This document shows positions 25,773 through 33,849 of a stretch of 64,000 nt of DNA, one piece after another; position 1 is the stretch's first letter, and each line of letters opens with the position of its first letter. The notes below the pieces were generated by a model. The model was not told where the DNA came from. It made no database searches and saw nothing but the letters and a program-made list of their open reading frames with translations. The translations under genes and the position numbers were made by a program. Source of the stretch: Fibrobacter succinogenes (GTDB taxonomy: Bacteria > Fibrobacterota > Fibrobacteria > Fibrobacterales > Fibrobacteraceae); assembly GCA_902768715.1 (NCBI GenBank), contig CACXMH010000018.1:1-64000 (forward strand), read 5' to 3'.

Positions 25773-28226
25773 ATGGGTTTTAATTTCCGAGGGCTGGCCT
25801 TTAAGCAGTCCATGATGATCTTGGCGGCTATTACGGTCGTGTTTGGCTTGATTTTTGCCATCATGAGCCAAAAAACCCAGGACATACTGAACAAGATTAC
25901 CATTGAAAACGGTGAGGAAACCAGCCGGGCCAATGTGAACTACATTGACAAGCTGTTCAATTCAGGGAAACTTGTGGGTGATGACATTGCAGAAACCCTA
26001 GGCAAGAGGAGAATGTCCAAGGCGGATTTGGATACCTTCCTGTTGCATTCCCTTACCAACGCCCGTAACCTGATTCCCCAGATTGTGGCTGTGGTGCTGG
26101 CCTATGAACCTGGCATGGGACCGGAAACTCCCAAGGGCGAATTCATGCGTCTTGCCTACTTTAACGAGAACGAAATCCGCCTGGTTACGGGAGCCAATTA
26201 CCAGGACAAGGAATGGTATTCCTGCACCAAGGAAGGTAGGACCAGCCGTTGGCAAGAGCCTTTTATCGGTGAGTTCGTTCCCGAACCCATTGCCGTCTAT
26301 ACCGTCCCTATTTTCCAGAAGGATAAAAATGGCGATGACGTTTTGGCGGGTGTTCTGGCCGTCGATATGTCTATTGAGTTCCTTAAAGACGAAATCGCGA
26401 CGATTCCCGTTTCCAACGGGGGCTATGCCCTGATTACCTCGGAAAATAATGTGGCTGTCGCTTACCCTAAAAGCATTGCTCAAGGGAAAAGAAATCGTGA
26501 AATAGTGGTCAAGGAAATCCGTGGCAACAGTACCATTGACTTTGACCGAAAAAACAGGGATTCGAGCGGGCTGTTTATGGGAACGGTGGCCGGCGGAGAG
26601 GAATCGGCCGTTTACTACACCAAAATCAACTCCAACAATTGGACCTTTATGGTGGTGTGGCCCGTCCAGAAGTTTTTACAAGACCAGAGAGACACCCGCA
26701 AGCTTTTCTTGATACTTGCTCTGGGTGGTTATGGTGTTATCCTTGTCATCATCTTGCTGATTTCTTTCAGAGTGGCAAAGCCTCTCAAGGAACTCGTTTT
26801 TGCGGCAAAGAAACTTGGCGGTGGAAATTTCGATGTGGATATTCCGAAGGTTTCTGGCCGTGACGAGGTGGCGGAATTTGCGACGGCTTTCTCGAATATG
26901 CTTTCTACGCTCAAGGCGCATATCGAAAAAGAGAAGGACATGAAACGGATTGAGCGGGAACTGGACCTTGCCCGCAATATCCAGCTTTCCATGCTGCCCG
27001 GAGCCGAGCGCGACGAAAATTCCGAAGACGACCGCCATGAACTAGCCCCCTTCTTGCGCCCCGCAAAGGAAGTGGGAGGCGATTTCTACGATTTCTTCAA
27101 GATAGACAACGACCATCTTTGCGTGGTGGTGGGCGATGTTTCCGGAAAAGGTGTTGCAGCGGCTCTGTTCATGATGGTGGCTCGAATAATCCTCCGCACC
27201 ATGTCGAAGAACTTGAAGTCCGTAGTGGATGCCTTCAACAAAACGAACTATGCCCTGGCAAAGCGGAACAACCTGATGATGTTCGTGACGGTCTGGGCGG
27301 GTATTATCGATTTGCGCACGGGGCATGTGGAGTTTGCCTCCGCCGGACACAATCCTCCTGCGGTTCGCCACGAAGACGGCTCGGTAGAGTTTATTCCTAG
27401 CCGCTCGGAACTGGTCATGGCGGCTATGGAAGATACTGTATATACCAAGCAGACCTATGACCTCAAGAAAGGCGATACCCTGTTCCTCTATACCGACGGC
27501 GTGACGGAAGCGACCAACGACAAGGATGAACTGTTCGGCAACGACAGGCTTCTGGATGCCCTGAAAAGGGGAGGCCGGCAGAACACTTCTGACACGTGCA
27601 CGCAGGTCAAGAAGGAACTGGACGACTTTGTGCAGAGGGCTCCGCAGTTCGATGACATTACCATGCTTGCAATCAAGTTCAACGGAAGTGACGAACCCGT
27701 ATGGGAACGCTACGAAAAGACGGTGAACGTGGCCGAAAACGACAAGGGCGCTCTCAAGTCCTTTGTGCAGGATATCCTCACTCCTATGGACGGTGCAAAG
27801 AAAATGCAGATGAAGGACGCCTGGGAACGTTACGAAAAGATTGTAGATGTTGTACCCGAGAACCAGGATATTCTGACGGCGTTTGTGGAAGGGATTCTTG
27901 CTCCCATGGAAGGCTCCATGAAGTCCCAGATGCAAATCAATATCGCCATCGACGAAATCTACAGTAACATTGTCAAGTTCTCGGGAGCTACCGAGGTGAC
28001 CTTGATTGTGGAAGTCCGAAAGGCGACGCTTTCGGCAAGGCTTACCTTTATCGACAACGGTAAACCCTACGATCCTATCAAGCAGGCGGACCCTGACGTG
28101 ACCCTGCCTCTTGAAGAAAGGGACATCGGAGGCCTCGGGATATTTATCGTGAAAAAGACCATGGACAGTGTATGTTACCGCAGGAACGGCGACAAGAACG
28201 AACTGGCCATCACCAAGACTTTATAA
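25773..28226 (+). CDS. Sensor SpoIIE-type phosphatase fused to an RsbW-like kinase
   Basis: An 817-residue membrane sensor. It has an N-terminal helix (about 13-32), an extracytoplasmic Cache-like domain (about 35-300, DKEWYSCTKEG and GVLAVDMSIEFL), a second helix (about 315-335), HAMP, and a PP2C/SpoIIE phosphatase domain (KEVGGDFYDFF, VVGDVSGKGVAAALFM, LYTDGVTEATN, DDITMLAI). A C-terminal GHKL kinase domain has IAIDEIYSNIVKFSG, FIDNGKPYDP and GGLGIFIVKK. Opposing phosphatase and kinase activities on one chain could set the phosphorylation of the STAS protein encoded next. A stretch ahead of the kinase is duplicated in tandem (WERYEK...ILTPMDG / WERYEK...ILAPMEG, about residues 643-727). The ATG at 25773 gives the membrane helix. 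Confidence 0.9.
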   Translation: MGFNFRGLAFKQSMMILAAITVVFGLIFAIMSQKTQDILNKITIENGEETSRANVNYIDKLFNSGKLVGDDIAETLGKRRMSKADLDTFLLHSLTNARNLIPQIVAVVLAYEPGMGPETPKGEFMRLAYFNENEIRLVTGANYQDKEWYSCTKEGRTSRWQEPFIGEFVPEPIAVYTVPIFQKDKNGDDVLAGVLAVDMSIEFLKDEIATIPVSNGGYALITSENNVAVAYPKSIAQGKRNREIVVKEIRGNSTIDFDRKNRDSSGLFMGTVAGGEESAVYYTKINSNNWTFMVVWPVQKFLQDQRDTRKLFLILALGGYGVILVIILLISFRVAKPLKELVFAAKKLGGGNFDVDIPKVSGRDEVAEFATAFSNMLSTLKAHIEKEKDMKRIERELDLARNIQLSMLPGAERDENSEDDRHELAPFLRPAKEVGGDFYDFFKIDNDHLCVVVGDVSGKGVAAALFMMVARIILRTMSKNLKSVVDAFNKTNYALAKRNNLMMFVTVWAGIIDLRTGHVEFASAGHNPPAVRHEDGSVEFIPSRSELVMAAMEDTVYTKQTYDLKKGDTLFLYTDGVTEATNDKDELFGNDRLLDALKRGGRQNTSDTCTQVKKELDDFVQRAPQFDDITMLAIKFNGSDEPVWERYEKTVNVAENDKGALKSFVQDILTPMDGAKKMQMKDAWERYEKIVDVVPENQDILTAFVEGILAPMEGSMKSQMQINIAIDEIYSNIVKFSGATEVTLIVEVRKATLSARLTFIDNGKPYDPIKQADPDVTLPLEERDIGGLGIFIVKKTMDSVCYRRNGDKNELAITKTL

Positions 28227-28245
28227 ATAAAAAAGGAACAATCTT

Positions 28246-28542
28246 ATGCAGATTACCAAGACTACTGAAAACGATAAGCTGACCCTTGCCCTTGAAGGGC
28301 GCCTGGATACCTTGACGGCCCCGCTGCTGGAAGCGGAAGTCGTGGGCAAGCTGGACGGGGTGAAAACCCTGGTGTTCGATTTCCAGAACCTGGCCTATGT
28401 TTCTTCGGCAGGACTCCGAATCCTGTTTATGGCCCAGAAGGTCATGAGCAAGCAGGGACAGATGATTCTGAGAAACGTGAATTCTGACATCAACGACATT
28501 TTCAGGGTTACGGGTTTTAGCAATATCCTGACAATTGAATGA
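28246..28542 (+). CDS. STAS-domain anti-sigma factor antagonist
   Basis: A 98-residue single STAS domain of the SpoIIAA/RsbV type. The phosphorylatable Ser lies in YVSSAGLRIL (near residues 55-65). In the family, the unphosphorylated form binds a kinase/anti-sigma protein and frees its partner. It lies 19 bp after a phosphatase-kinase fusion and 56 bp before a second SpoIIE phosphatase, which makes it the likely substrate of both. No sigma factor is encoded nearby, so the output is not visible. Confidence 0.92.
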   Translation: MQITKTTENDKLTLALEGRLDTLTAPLLEAEVVGKLDGVKTLVFDFQNLAYVSSAGLRILFMAQKVMSKQGQMILRNVNSDINDIFRVTGFSNILTIE

Positions 28543-28598
28543 TGTCTAGGGAATAATCCTGTTTAGTACCGAAAAAATTATTTTGTTACAATTTTGGT

Positions 28599-30122
28599 AT
28601 GAATTCTTCACGACACGCGAAAATACGCAGCATCGCCGTTCTGATTGTGGCGGCCCTGATTTTGCAGGTGACCATGGCCGTGCAGTATTTTTCGACGCGG
28701 AATGCCATTACTTCTGAAATTATGGAGATGGCCCAGCGGGACGTGAGTACCATCAATCGCGTGGCCGAGGTGAAAAAGATTGCGGAGAGCGCCCTTATTC
28801 AGGCGGCCCCCGAAGTGGAACGGCTTTTTGCCTTGGGAGAGCGGGATTCCCTGTACAGGGTGTTGCAGCAAATTGTGAAGGATCACCCGGAGCTTGTGGG
28901 AATAGATTTCGCCTGCCGGGTAGGCAGTGACGGCAAGCGGGACGGTTACTTTACCTTCAGGAACGAAGAAACCGGCGGTATCGAGGATACCATCATCGGC
29001 TTTGATTATACGGAACGGTCCTGGTATCGCGAAGGACTCAAGCAGAACGGGTTCTGGACCGAACCCTACATGAGCCACTACTACGTTATCTTGATGTCCA
29101 CTTATGCCTATCCGGTGCGCAACGCAAAGGGCGAGGCCGTGGCGGTGCTGGGTGCCGACGTGCCCATGCACGAACTTTCCGCCATGACGGTCCAGCTTTA
29201 TGAAAACATGAATCATTCCCTGCTGCCGGTCCTTGGACTCCAGCTGTTGGGCCTGCTGTTGCTCGGATTTATCATGTACCGCAGTATCCATAGCGTGCGC
29301 AAGCTGAACGAGGTCAGCGCCGAAAAGGAACTCATCAACAAGGAACTGGATATTGCGAACCGTATCCAGGCGGCTATGCTGCCGGCCACGACACTCATTA
29401 CCGACAGTATCGACGTGGCCGGGAGCTCCCAGGATGCAAAGGACCATATTGACATTGCCGGAAGTCAGGTGCCTGCAAAGCAGGTGGGCGGTGACTTCTA
29501 CGACTTTTTTGTGCGGGACGGCAAGCTGTTCTTTGATATCGGCGACGTGTGCGGGAAGGGAATCCCTGCGGCGCTGGTGATGTCCATGACTCAGGCGGTG
29601 TTCCGTTCGGTAGCCGCCAAGGAGAGTAGCCCTGGCCGGATTCTGCAGGACATGAACGCCGTTGCCTGCCGGGGAAACACCACGGGCATGTTTACCACCC
29701 TCTTTGTGGGCGTGCTGGACTTGGCTACAGGAACCTTGCAGTATAGCAGCGCGGGCCACGACAAGCCCTACGTGATTTCGGGCAAGGAAATGCGACAGCT
29801 TGAATTTACGCCCGGGCTCCCCATCGGGATTGTCGAAAACCAGGCCTATCAAGACCAGGAAACCCGCGTGGTTTCAGGTGATATGCTGATGCTTTATACC
29901 GACGGCCTGACGGAGGCCATGAACGCCGACAAAGAACTGTTTGGCCAAAAACGGATTGCCGAGGCTATCAAGGCCCAGGATTCCATAGTATCGCCCAAGC
30001 AACTGCTGGATACCTTGAGCCAGGCGGTGACGGATTTTGTATGCGGCGCCGAGCAGAGCGACGACCTGACCATGTTGGCCATACTTTACAAGGGTCCTGC
30101 GGCAGGTCTGGCTGGGAAATAA
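28599..30122 (+). CDS. Membrane SpoIIE-type serine phosphatase with Cache-like sensor
   Basis: A 507-residue protein: membrane helix (about 10-30), extracytoplasmic sensor domain to about 200 (DYTERSWYREGLKQNGFW, a Cache-type motif), second helix (VLGLQLLGLLLLGFIMY), a short coiled linker and a PP2C/SpoIIE phosphatase domain (KQVGGDFYDFF, DIGDVCGKGIPAALVM, LYTDGLTEAM, DDLTMLAI). Unlike the protein at 25773 it has no kinase domain and no clear HAMP. A linker segment contains a short internal repeat (DSIDVAGSSQ / DHIDIAGSQV). It probably dephosphorylates the adjacent STAS protein in response to a second signal. Confidence 0.9.
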   Translation: MNSSRHAKIRSIAVLIVAALILQVTMAVQYFSTRNAITSEIMEMAQRDVSTINRVAEVKKIAESALIQAAPEVERLFALGERDSLYRVLQQIVKDHPELVGIDFACRVGSDGKRDGYFTFRNEETGGIEDTIIGFDYTERSWYREGLKQNGFWTEPYMSHYYVILMSTYAYPVRNAKGEAVAVLGADVPMHELSAMTVQLYENMNHSLLPVLGLQLLGLLLLGFIMYRSIHSVRKLNEVSAEKELINKELDIANRIQAAMLPATTLITDSIDVAGSSQDAKDHIDIAGSQVPAKQVGGDFYDFFVRDGKLFFDIGDVCGKGIPAALVMSMTQAVFRSVAAKESSPGRILQDMNAVACRGNTTGMFTTLFVGVLDLATGTLQYSSAGHDKPYVISGKEMRQLEFTPGLPIGIVENQAYQDQETRVVSGDMLMLYTDGLTEAMNADKELFGQKRIAEAIKAQDSIVSPKQLLDTLSQAVTDFVCGAEQSDDLTMLAILYKGPAAGLAGK

Positions 30123-30145
30123 GGCCGTTTTCTTTGTCATTTGCT

Positions 30146-30217
30146 TAATTAATAAAATTATTTTATTGATAGCTAACAAATTATATATTTGTGTTTATAC
30201 TTTTGTTTGGGTATATT
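30146..30217 (+). promoter_or_regulatory. AT-rich promoter of the glycine-rich secreted protein
   Basis: An AT-rich near-palindrome (AATAAAATTATTTTATT, about 30149-30166) lies upstream of GGTATATTATGG, whose TATATT at 30212-30217 is a likely -10 box. The same GGTATATTA motif with an AT-rich inverted repeat upstream precedes the secreted protein gene at 41303. Confidence 0.5.
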
Positions 30218-30258
30218 ATGGGAGTAACAAACCCTAAACCCTAACTAAGGAGGCTATC

Positions 30259-30546
30259 ATGAGAACTGCATTCTTTGCTTTGGCACTTGTGGCTACCTTG
30301 TTTGTCTTGTTGATGACGTGTCCTGACGCTGATGCCAAGCTCCAGGACCAATCGGTAGGGGTAGTCGCTGCGAACGATAACGGCGGTGATATCTACTGGG
30401 GGGAAGGCGGTCCGGTCATTTTCGATGGAAGTGGCAACCCGCTCCCGAATGGAGGTGACATCTTCGGTGGAGGCGGTCCGGTCATTATTTTCGATGGAGG
30501 TGGCAGCCCGCTCCCGAGTGGAGGTAACATCTACTGGGGAGGCTGA
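30259..30546 (+). CDS. Small secreted glycine-rich repeat protein
   Basis: A 95-residue protein with a signal peptide (cleavage likely after PDADA, residue 26). The mature part of about 69 residues is made of repeats of about 23 residues: GGDIYWGEGGPVIFDGSGNP, GGDIFGGGGPVIIFDGGGSP and a final partial GGNIYWGG. There are no Cys in the mature part. AAGGAGG stands 6 bp before the ATG, a strong ribosome site that is rare in this window, and an intrinsic terminator follows. It is therefore probably a well-expressed single gene. It could be a structural or adhesive surface peptide or a signalling precursor; no family was recognised and no processing genes are adjacent. Confidence 0.75.
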   Translation: MRTAFFALALVATLFVLLMTCPDADAKLQDQSVGVVAANDNGGDIYWGEGGPVIFDGSGNPLPNGGDIFGGGGPVIIFDGGGSPLPSGGNIYWGG

Positions 30547-30555
30547 GTTTGAAGA

Positions 30556-30580
30556 ACGGCCCTTTCGGGGTCGTTTTTTT
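30556..30580 (+). terminator. Intrinsic terminator
   Basis: ACGGCCC pairs with GGGTCGT (one G-T pair) around a short loop, followed by a T7 run. It ends the glycine-rich protein gene. Confidence 0.85.
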
Positions 30581-30658
30581 GTTTTTGTCTATGCGGAAGG
30601 ACGTTTTTTTCTAAATTCTGCCCCGTTGATTAACAACCTAAAAATGGACTAAATCCTA

Positions 30659-31534
30659 ATGAACGAAACAGAACAACTCACAGCTGATTCCTCGGCCCAG
30701 GTTGTGGATTCTGCACCTCAGAATGCAGCAGTCGCAGCAGCCGTTGAAGCGGCTGAACAACCGGCGCTTGTGGCAAGCGAACCTGTAGCACAGGTGAAGG
30801 GCAAGTTCGACGAACAGCTCGCCCTGATGCAGGCTTCCGATGCAGCCCAGGTGCAGGCACAGCTCTCCATGCCCCACATGGACGATTCCATGGTTTATAA
30901 GATTGTGGAAACCCATGCTGGCAACCACGCCGTGCTTTACAAGACTTACGAACAGGCAGTGCTTGCCCGCGACGTCCGCGATTCTATCGAGAATGCCGCC
31001 GGCCACAAGGTGCTCCCCATCGCCAAGGCGAAACTGGGTTCCACCTACTGCAAGGGCGAATATTCCACCGAACAGGGCTGCAAGGGCGAAGCCGACACCT
31101 TCGGTATCGGTTCCCTGGTAGAATTCCAGGCTACCGGCCTTATCGTAGTGATGTGCGTTATCATCGGCCTCACGGTGCTCTGCTACCTCATGAACTTCGT
31201 TATGGCGAAGCTTGGTCTGAACAAGATCAAGGCTCCGGCACCTGCGGTCAAGGCTGCTCCCGCTAGCACTGCCGCCGCTGCTCCTGCCGCTATCGGCCCT
31301 GCCCACTGTGACTGGGACCCGAACGCAAAGAGCGTGCACCCGGGCTTCACCAACAAGCAGCTCCAGGCTTTCCTCGGCATTGCCGCCGTGGCCGCCCTGG
31401 AAGAACACCCCGGCATGACCAACGATCAGTTCCTTGCCCTGGTGACCGCCGCTGCGACCCAGGCCATTGGTCAGCCCTGCCGCGTGACCGCCTACAGAAA
31501 CATTAACTCCCCTGCTTGGACCATTGTCAAGTAA
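30659..31534 (+). CDS. OadG-like small subunit of a Na+-translocating decarboxylase (extended)
   Basis: A 291-residue protein with a single membrane helix at about residues 158-182 (GLIVVMCVIIGLTVLCYLMN) followed by a basic stretch and an Ala/Pro-rich linker, the layout of oxaloacetate/methylmalonyl-CoA decarboxylase gamma subunits. It is much longer than a usual OadG (about 80-120 residues). It has a ~150-residue Ala/Gln-rich N-terminal extension and a ~90-residue C-terminal region (PGFTNKQLQAFLGIAAVAAL...ITAYRN-like end). The assignment rests on topology and on the biotin-carrier and beta-subunit genes that follow directly. It would anchor the soluble subunits to the membrane. Confidence 0.75.
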   Translation: MNETEQLTADSSAQVVDSAPQNAAVAAAVEAAEQPALVASEPVAQVKGKFDEQLALMQASDAAQVQAQLSMPHMDDSMVYKIVETHAGNHAVLYKTYEQAVLARDVRDSIENAAGHKVLPIAKAKLGSTYCKGEYSTEQGCKGEADTFGIGSLVEFQATGLIVVMCVIIGLTVLCYLMNFVMAKLGLNKIKAPAPAVKAAPASTAAAAPAAIGPAHCDWDPNAKSVHPGFTNKQLQAFLGIAAVAALEEHPGMTNDQFLALVTAAATQAIGQPCRVTAYRNINSPAWTIVK

Positions 31535-31580
31535 GGCAAACTTTTAAAACTCAACAGGCTTAAAGCCAGGAAAAATCAAA

Positions 31581-31940
31581 ATGAAGAAAACAGTCCGTAT
31601 CAGTTTCGAAGGCAAGACCTACGACGTCGAAGTAGAAGTTCTTGATTCCGCCGTTGCCGCAGCTCCTGCTGCTCCCGTGGCCGCTGCCCCCGCTGCCGCT
31701 CCTGCTGCAGCTCCTGCCGCTGCTGGTGGTACCGAAGTGAAGTGCCCGCTGGCCGGTTCCGTGTTCAAGCTGAAGGTCAAGGTTGGCGATAAGGTTGAAG
31801 CCAACCAGGAAGTGGCTATCATCGAAGCTCTCAAGATGGAAAACCCGGTGGTGGCTCCTTGCGCCGGTACCGTGAACTCCATCGCCGTCAAGGAAACCGA
31901 TACCGTCGTTGACGGTCAGACCCTCATGACCATTGCCTAA
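31581..31940 (+). CDS. Biotin carboxyl carrier subunit of the Na+-pump decarboxylase
   Basis: A 119-residue protein. A short N-terminal domain (KKTVRISFEGKTYDVEVEVL) is followed by an Ala/Pro-rich flexible linker and a biotinyl domain, with the attachment Lys in EALKMENPV near residue 84 and a GDKVEANQEVAIIEA approach. Biotin carries CO2 from the carboxyltransferase to the membrane beta subunit. It lies between the OadG-like and beta-subunit genes. Confidence 0.92.
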   Translation: MKKTVRISFEGKTYDVEVEVLDSAVAAAPAAPVAAAPAAAPAAAPAAAGGTEVKCPLAGSVFKLKVKVGDKVEANQEVAIIEALKMENPVVAPCAGTVNSIAVKETDTVVDGQTLMTIA

Positions 31941-31953
31941 GAGGTACAGTTAA

Positions 31954-33063
31954 ATGAGTTCACTCTTAAATTCGGTCGTTGAGTTCGCAGGCGACACCGG
32001 ATTCACATACGTCACCGGCCCTATGGTGATCATGTGGATCGTGAGTTTCGTCCTGATGTACTTGGCGATTGTCAAAAAGTACGAACCGCTGCTGCTCTTG
32101 CCGATTTCCCTCGGCGCGCTGGCGGTGAACATCCCCAGTGCGGGATTCTACGACGGCGGCTGGAGCATCGAAGGTATGTTCACGCCCACTGCCGGCCTCT
32201 ACTACTACATCAGCCAGGGTATCCATCTGGAACTGTTCCCGCCCATCATCTTCTTGGGCGTGGGCGCCATGACGGACTTTGGACCGCTTATCGCCAACCC
32301 CCGCACGCTGCTTCTCGGCGGTGGCGCCCAGTTCGGCGTGTTCGCGACCATGTTCTGTGCCGTGGCTTTCGGTGGCTTTACTCTCGGTGAAGCGGCCTCC
32401 ATCGGTATTATCGGTGGTGCCGACGGTCCGACTTCTATCTTCACTGCAAACAAACTTGCAAAGCACCTGATTGGACCTATCGCCGTGGCGGCCTACACCT
32501 ACATGGCTCTTGTCCCGCTCATCCAGCCGCCTATCATGCGGCTCATGACCAACGACAAGGAACGTAAGATCCGCATGAAGGCTCTCCGTCAGGTCTCCAA
32601 GGCCGAACGCATCGTGTTCGCCGTGATGGTGATGATCGTCTGCATCCTGGTGGTGCCCGACGCTTCTGCCCTTATCATCATGCTCATGCTGGGCAACATT
32701 TTCAAGGAAGCCGGCGTCGTGGAACGTCTCGTGAAGACATCTTCCAACGAACTCATGAACATCGTGACGATTTTCCTCGGAACTTCCGTGGGTCTCACCA
32801 TGTCTGCCGACATCTTCCTGAAGCCGCAGACTCTCATGATTATCGCCATGGGCGTTGTGGCCTTCGGTTTCTCGACCGCGGCCGGCCTGTTCCTCGCGAA
32901 GATCATGAACTGGTGCTCTCCGAAGAACCCCGTGAACCCGCTCATCGGTTCTGCAGGCGTGTCCGCCGTGCCGATGGCTGCACGTGTTTCCCAGGTGGAA
33001 GGTGCCAAGTATGACCCGCAGAACTTCTTGCTGATGCACGCCATGGGCCCGAACAGGGCATAG
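31954..33063 (+). CDS. Na+-translocating decarboxylase beta subunit
   Basis: A 369-residue polytopic membrane protein of the OadB/MmdB/GcdB family. It decarboxylates carboxybiotin and exports Na+. Typical segments are [31 protein letters not shown], the ion-site motif [15 protein letters not shown] and [14 protein letters not shown]. With the carrier and gamma-like genes it makes a three-gene operon ended by a strong terminator. The alpha (carboxyltransferase) gene is not present here, so whether the substrate is methylmalonyl-CoA or oxaloacetate cannot be told. In a succinate-forming organism either would fit. Confidence 0.93.
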   Translation: MSSLLNSVVEFAGDTGFTYVTGPMVIMWIVSFVLMYLAIVKKYEPLLLLPISLGALAVNIPSAGFYDGGWSIEGMFTPTAGLYYYISQGIHLELFPPIIFLGVGAMTDFGPLIANPRTLLLGGGAQFGVFATMFCAVAFGGFTLGEAASIGIIGGADGPTSIFTANKLAKHLIGPIAVAAYTYMALVPLIQPPIMRLMTNDKERKIRMKALRQVSKAERIVFAVMVMIVCILVVPDASALIIMLMLGNIFKEAGVVERLVKTSSNELMNIVTIFLGTSVGLTMSADIFLKPQTLMIIAMGVVAFGFSTAAGLFLAKIMNWCSPKNPVNPLIGSAGVSAVPMAARVSQVEGAKYDPQNFLLMHAMGPNRA

Positions 33064-33099
33064 TCATTGCGAAGGGCGAAGCCCTGAAGCAATCGCAAA
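33064..33099 (+). repeat. CATTGCGAA...GAAGCAATC palindromic repeat
   Basis: GTCATTGCGAAGGGCGAAGC followed by CCTGAAGCAATCGC folds into a hairpin with the inner arms GGGC/GCCC. A relative (CATTGCGAAccCC...GGGgtGAAGCAATC) is nested in the composite repeat at 53052-53215. Confidence 0.6.
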
Positions 33100-33114
33100 C
33101 CCGCATCTAATAGG

Positions 33115-33149
33115 AAAGCCTCCGACTCGTTCGGAGGCTTCTTTTTTTA
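33115..33149 (+). terminator. Intrinsic terminator of the decarboxylase operon
   Basis: AAGCCTCCGA pairs with TCGGAGGCTT around a short loop, followed by a T7 run. Confidence 0.9.
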
Positions 33150-33164
33150 CTTGTCAGAAACAGA

Positions 33165-33192
33165 AAATCCCGCGAGAAATCGCGGGATTTTG
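33165..33192 (-). terminator. Intrinsic terminator after tRNA-His
   Basis: AAAATCCCGCGA pairs with TCGCGGGATTTT. On the minus strand it lies just 3' of the tRNA gene. Confidence 0.7.
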
Positions 33193-33195
33193 AAG

Positions 33196-33270
33196 GGTGG
33201 GTGACCGGACTCGAACCGACAACATCCAGAATCACAATCTGGGACTCTAACCAATTGAGCTACACCCACC
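33196..33270 (-). tRNA. tRNA-His (anticodon GTG)
   Basis: The minus strand folds as a cloverleaf: acceptor GTGGGTG/CACCCAC, D arm AGCTCAATTGGTTAGAGT, anticodon arm CCAGATTGTGATTCTGG with GTG, and T loop TTCGAGT. The base before the acceptor is G and the discriminator is C, the G(-1):C73 pair specific to tRNA-His. The 3' CCA is not encoded. Confidence 0.97.
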
Positions 33271-33290
33271 ATGAGTGTGAGCCCAAATAT

Positions 33291-33323
33291 AAAAAAGCCA
33301 CCCCAAATTTCAAGGGGTGGTTT
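33291..33323 (-). terminator. Intrinsic terminator of the Cys-rich protein gene
   Basis: On the minus strand AACCACCCC pairs with GGGGTGGC, followed by TTTTTT. It lies between the small Cys-rich protein gene and tRNA-His. Confidence 0.75.
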
Positions 33324-33364
33324 CCATTTTTAAGGGGAAAGGGCCGTTTTAGGGGCGCTAGCGG

Positions 33365-33730
33365 TTAATCGTTACCCTTTTTGGCCATAATGCGCAGGAA
33401 GTTTTCCCGCTTGAAGTCGTTCCGGTGCTCCATGCAGAAGCGGGGGTAAACCGTCTGCTTGGGGAATACCTTGATGGTGAACTTTTCGTCGCAACCTTCC
33501 AGGCAGCACTTGAAGGTGAGGTCCATGGACTCCGTATAGTTGTGTCGGAAGATGATGTTCTTGGACTCGATGCTGTCCATGCTCTTCTTCTGCTTCTGGC
33601 GCTGCTTGATGTCGCGGTGCAGTTCGCAGTACTTGGCGATGGGGTGACCCCAGAACTCGCGGCCGCAGCCAGGTTCCTGGCAGATTTTCAGCTTGATGCG
33701 CTTTTTCTTTTTGTACTTGGGTAACTGCAT
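33365..33730 (-). CDS. Small Cys/His-rich, probably zinc-binding protein
   Basis: A 121-residue basic protein with two zinc-finger-like clusters: CQEPGCGREFWGHPIAKYCELH (Cys, Cys, Cys, His; given in two overlapping parts in the protein at about 17-38) and CCLEGCDEKF...RFCMEH near 75-100. The N-terminus is KKKKRIK. A nucleic-acid-binding role is possible but not shown. The ATG at 33730 is preceded by GGAG; the longer frame upstream has no support. No family recognised. Confidence 0.7.
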   Translation of the reverse strand: MQLPKYKKKKRIKLKICQEPGCGREFWGHPIAKYCELHRDIKQRQKQKKSMDSIESKNIIFRHNYTESMDLTFKCCLEGCDEKFTIKVFPKQTVYPRFCMEHRNDFKRENFLRIMAKKGND

Positions 33731-33849
33731 AGTGTCTCCAGAGGCTTGTTCGCCATTGTGTGGGAAAGATAGCAAAATTTTTTTATCAAGGCTTTTTTGG
33801 GGCGAAAAAAGCGTCTATAAAGGTAAAGGGCCTTTTTTTAGGAGGTTTT

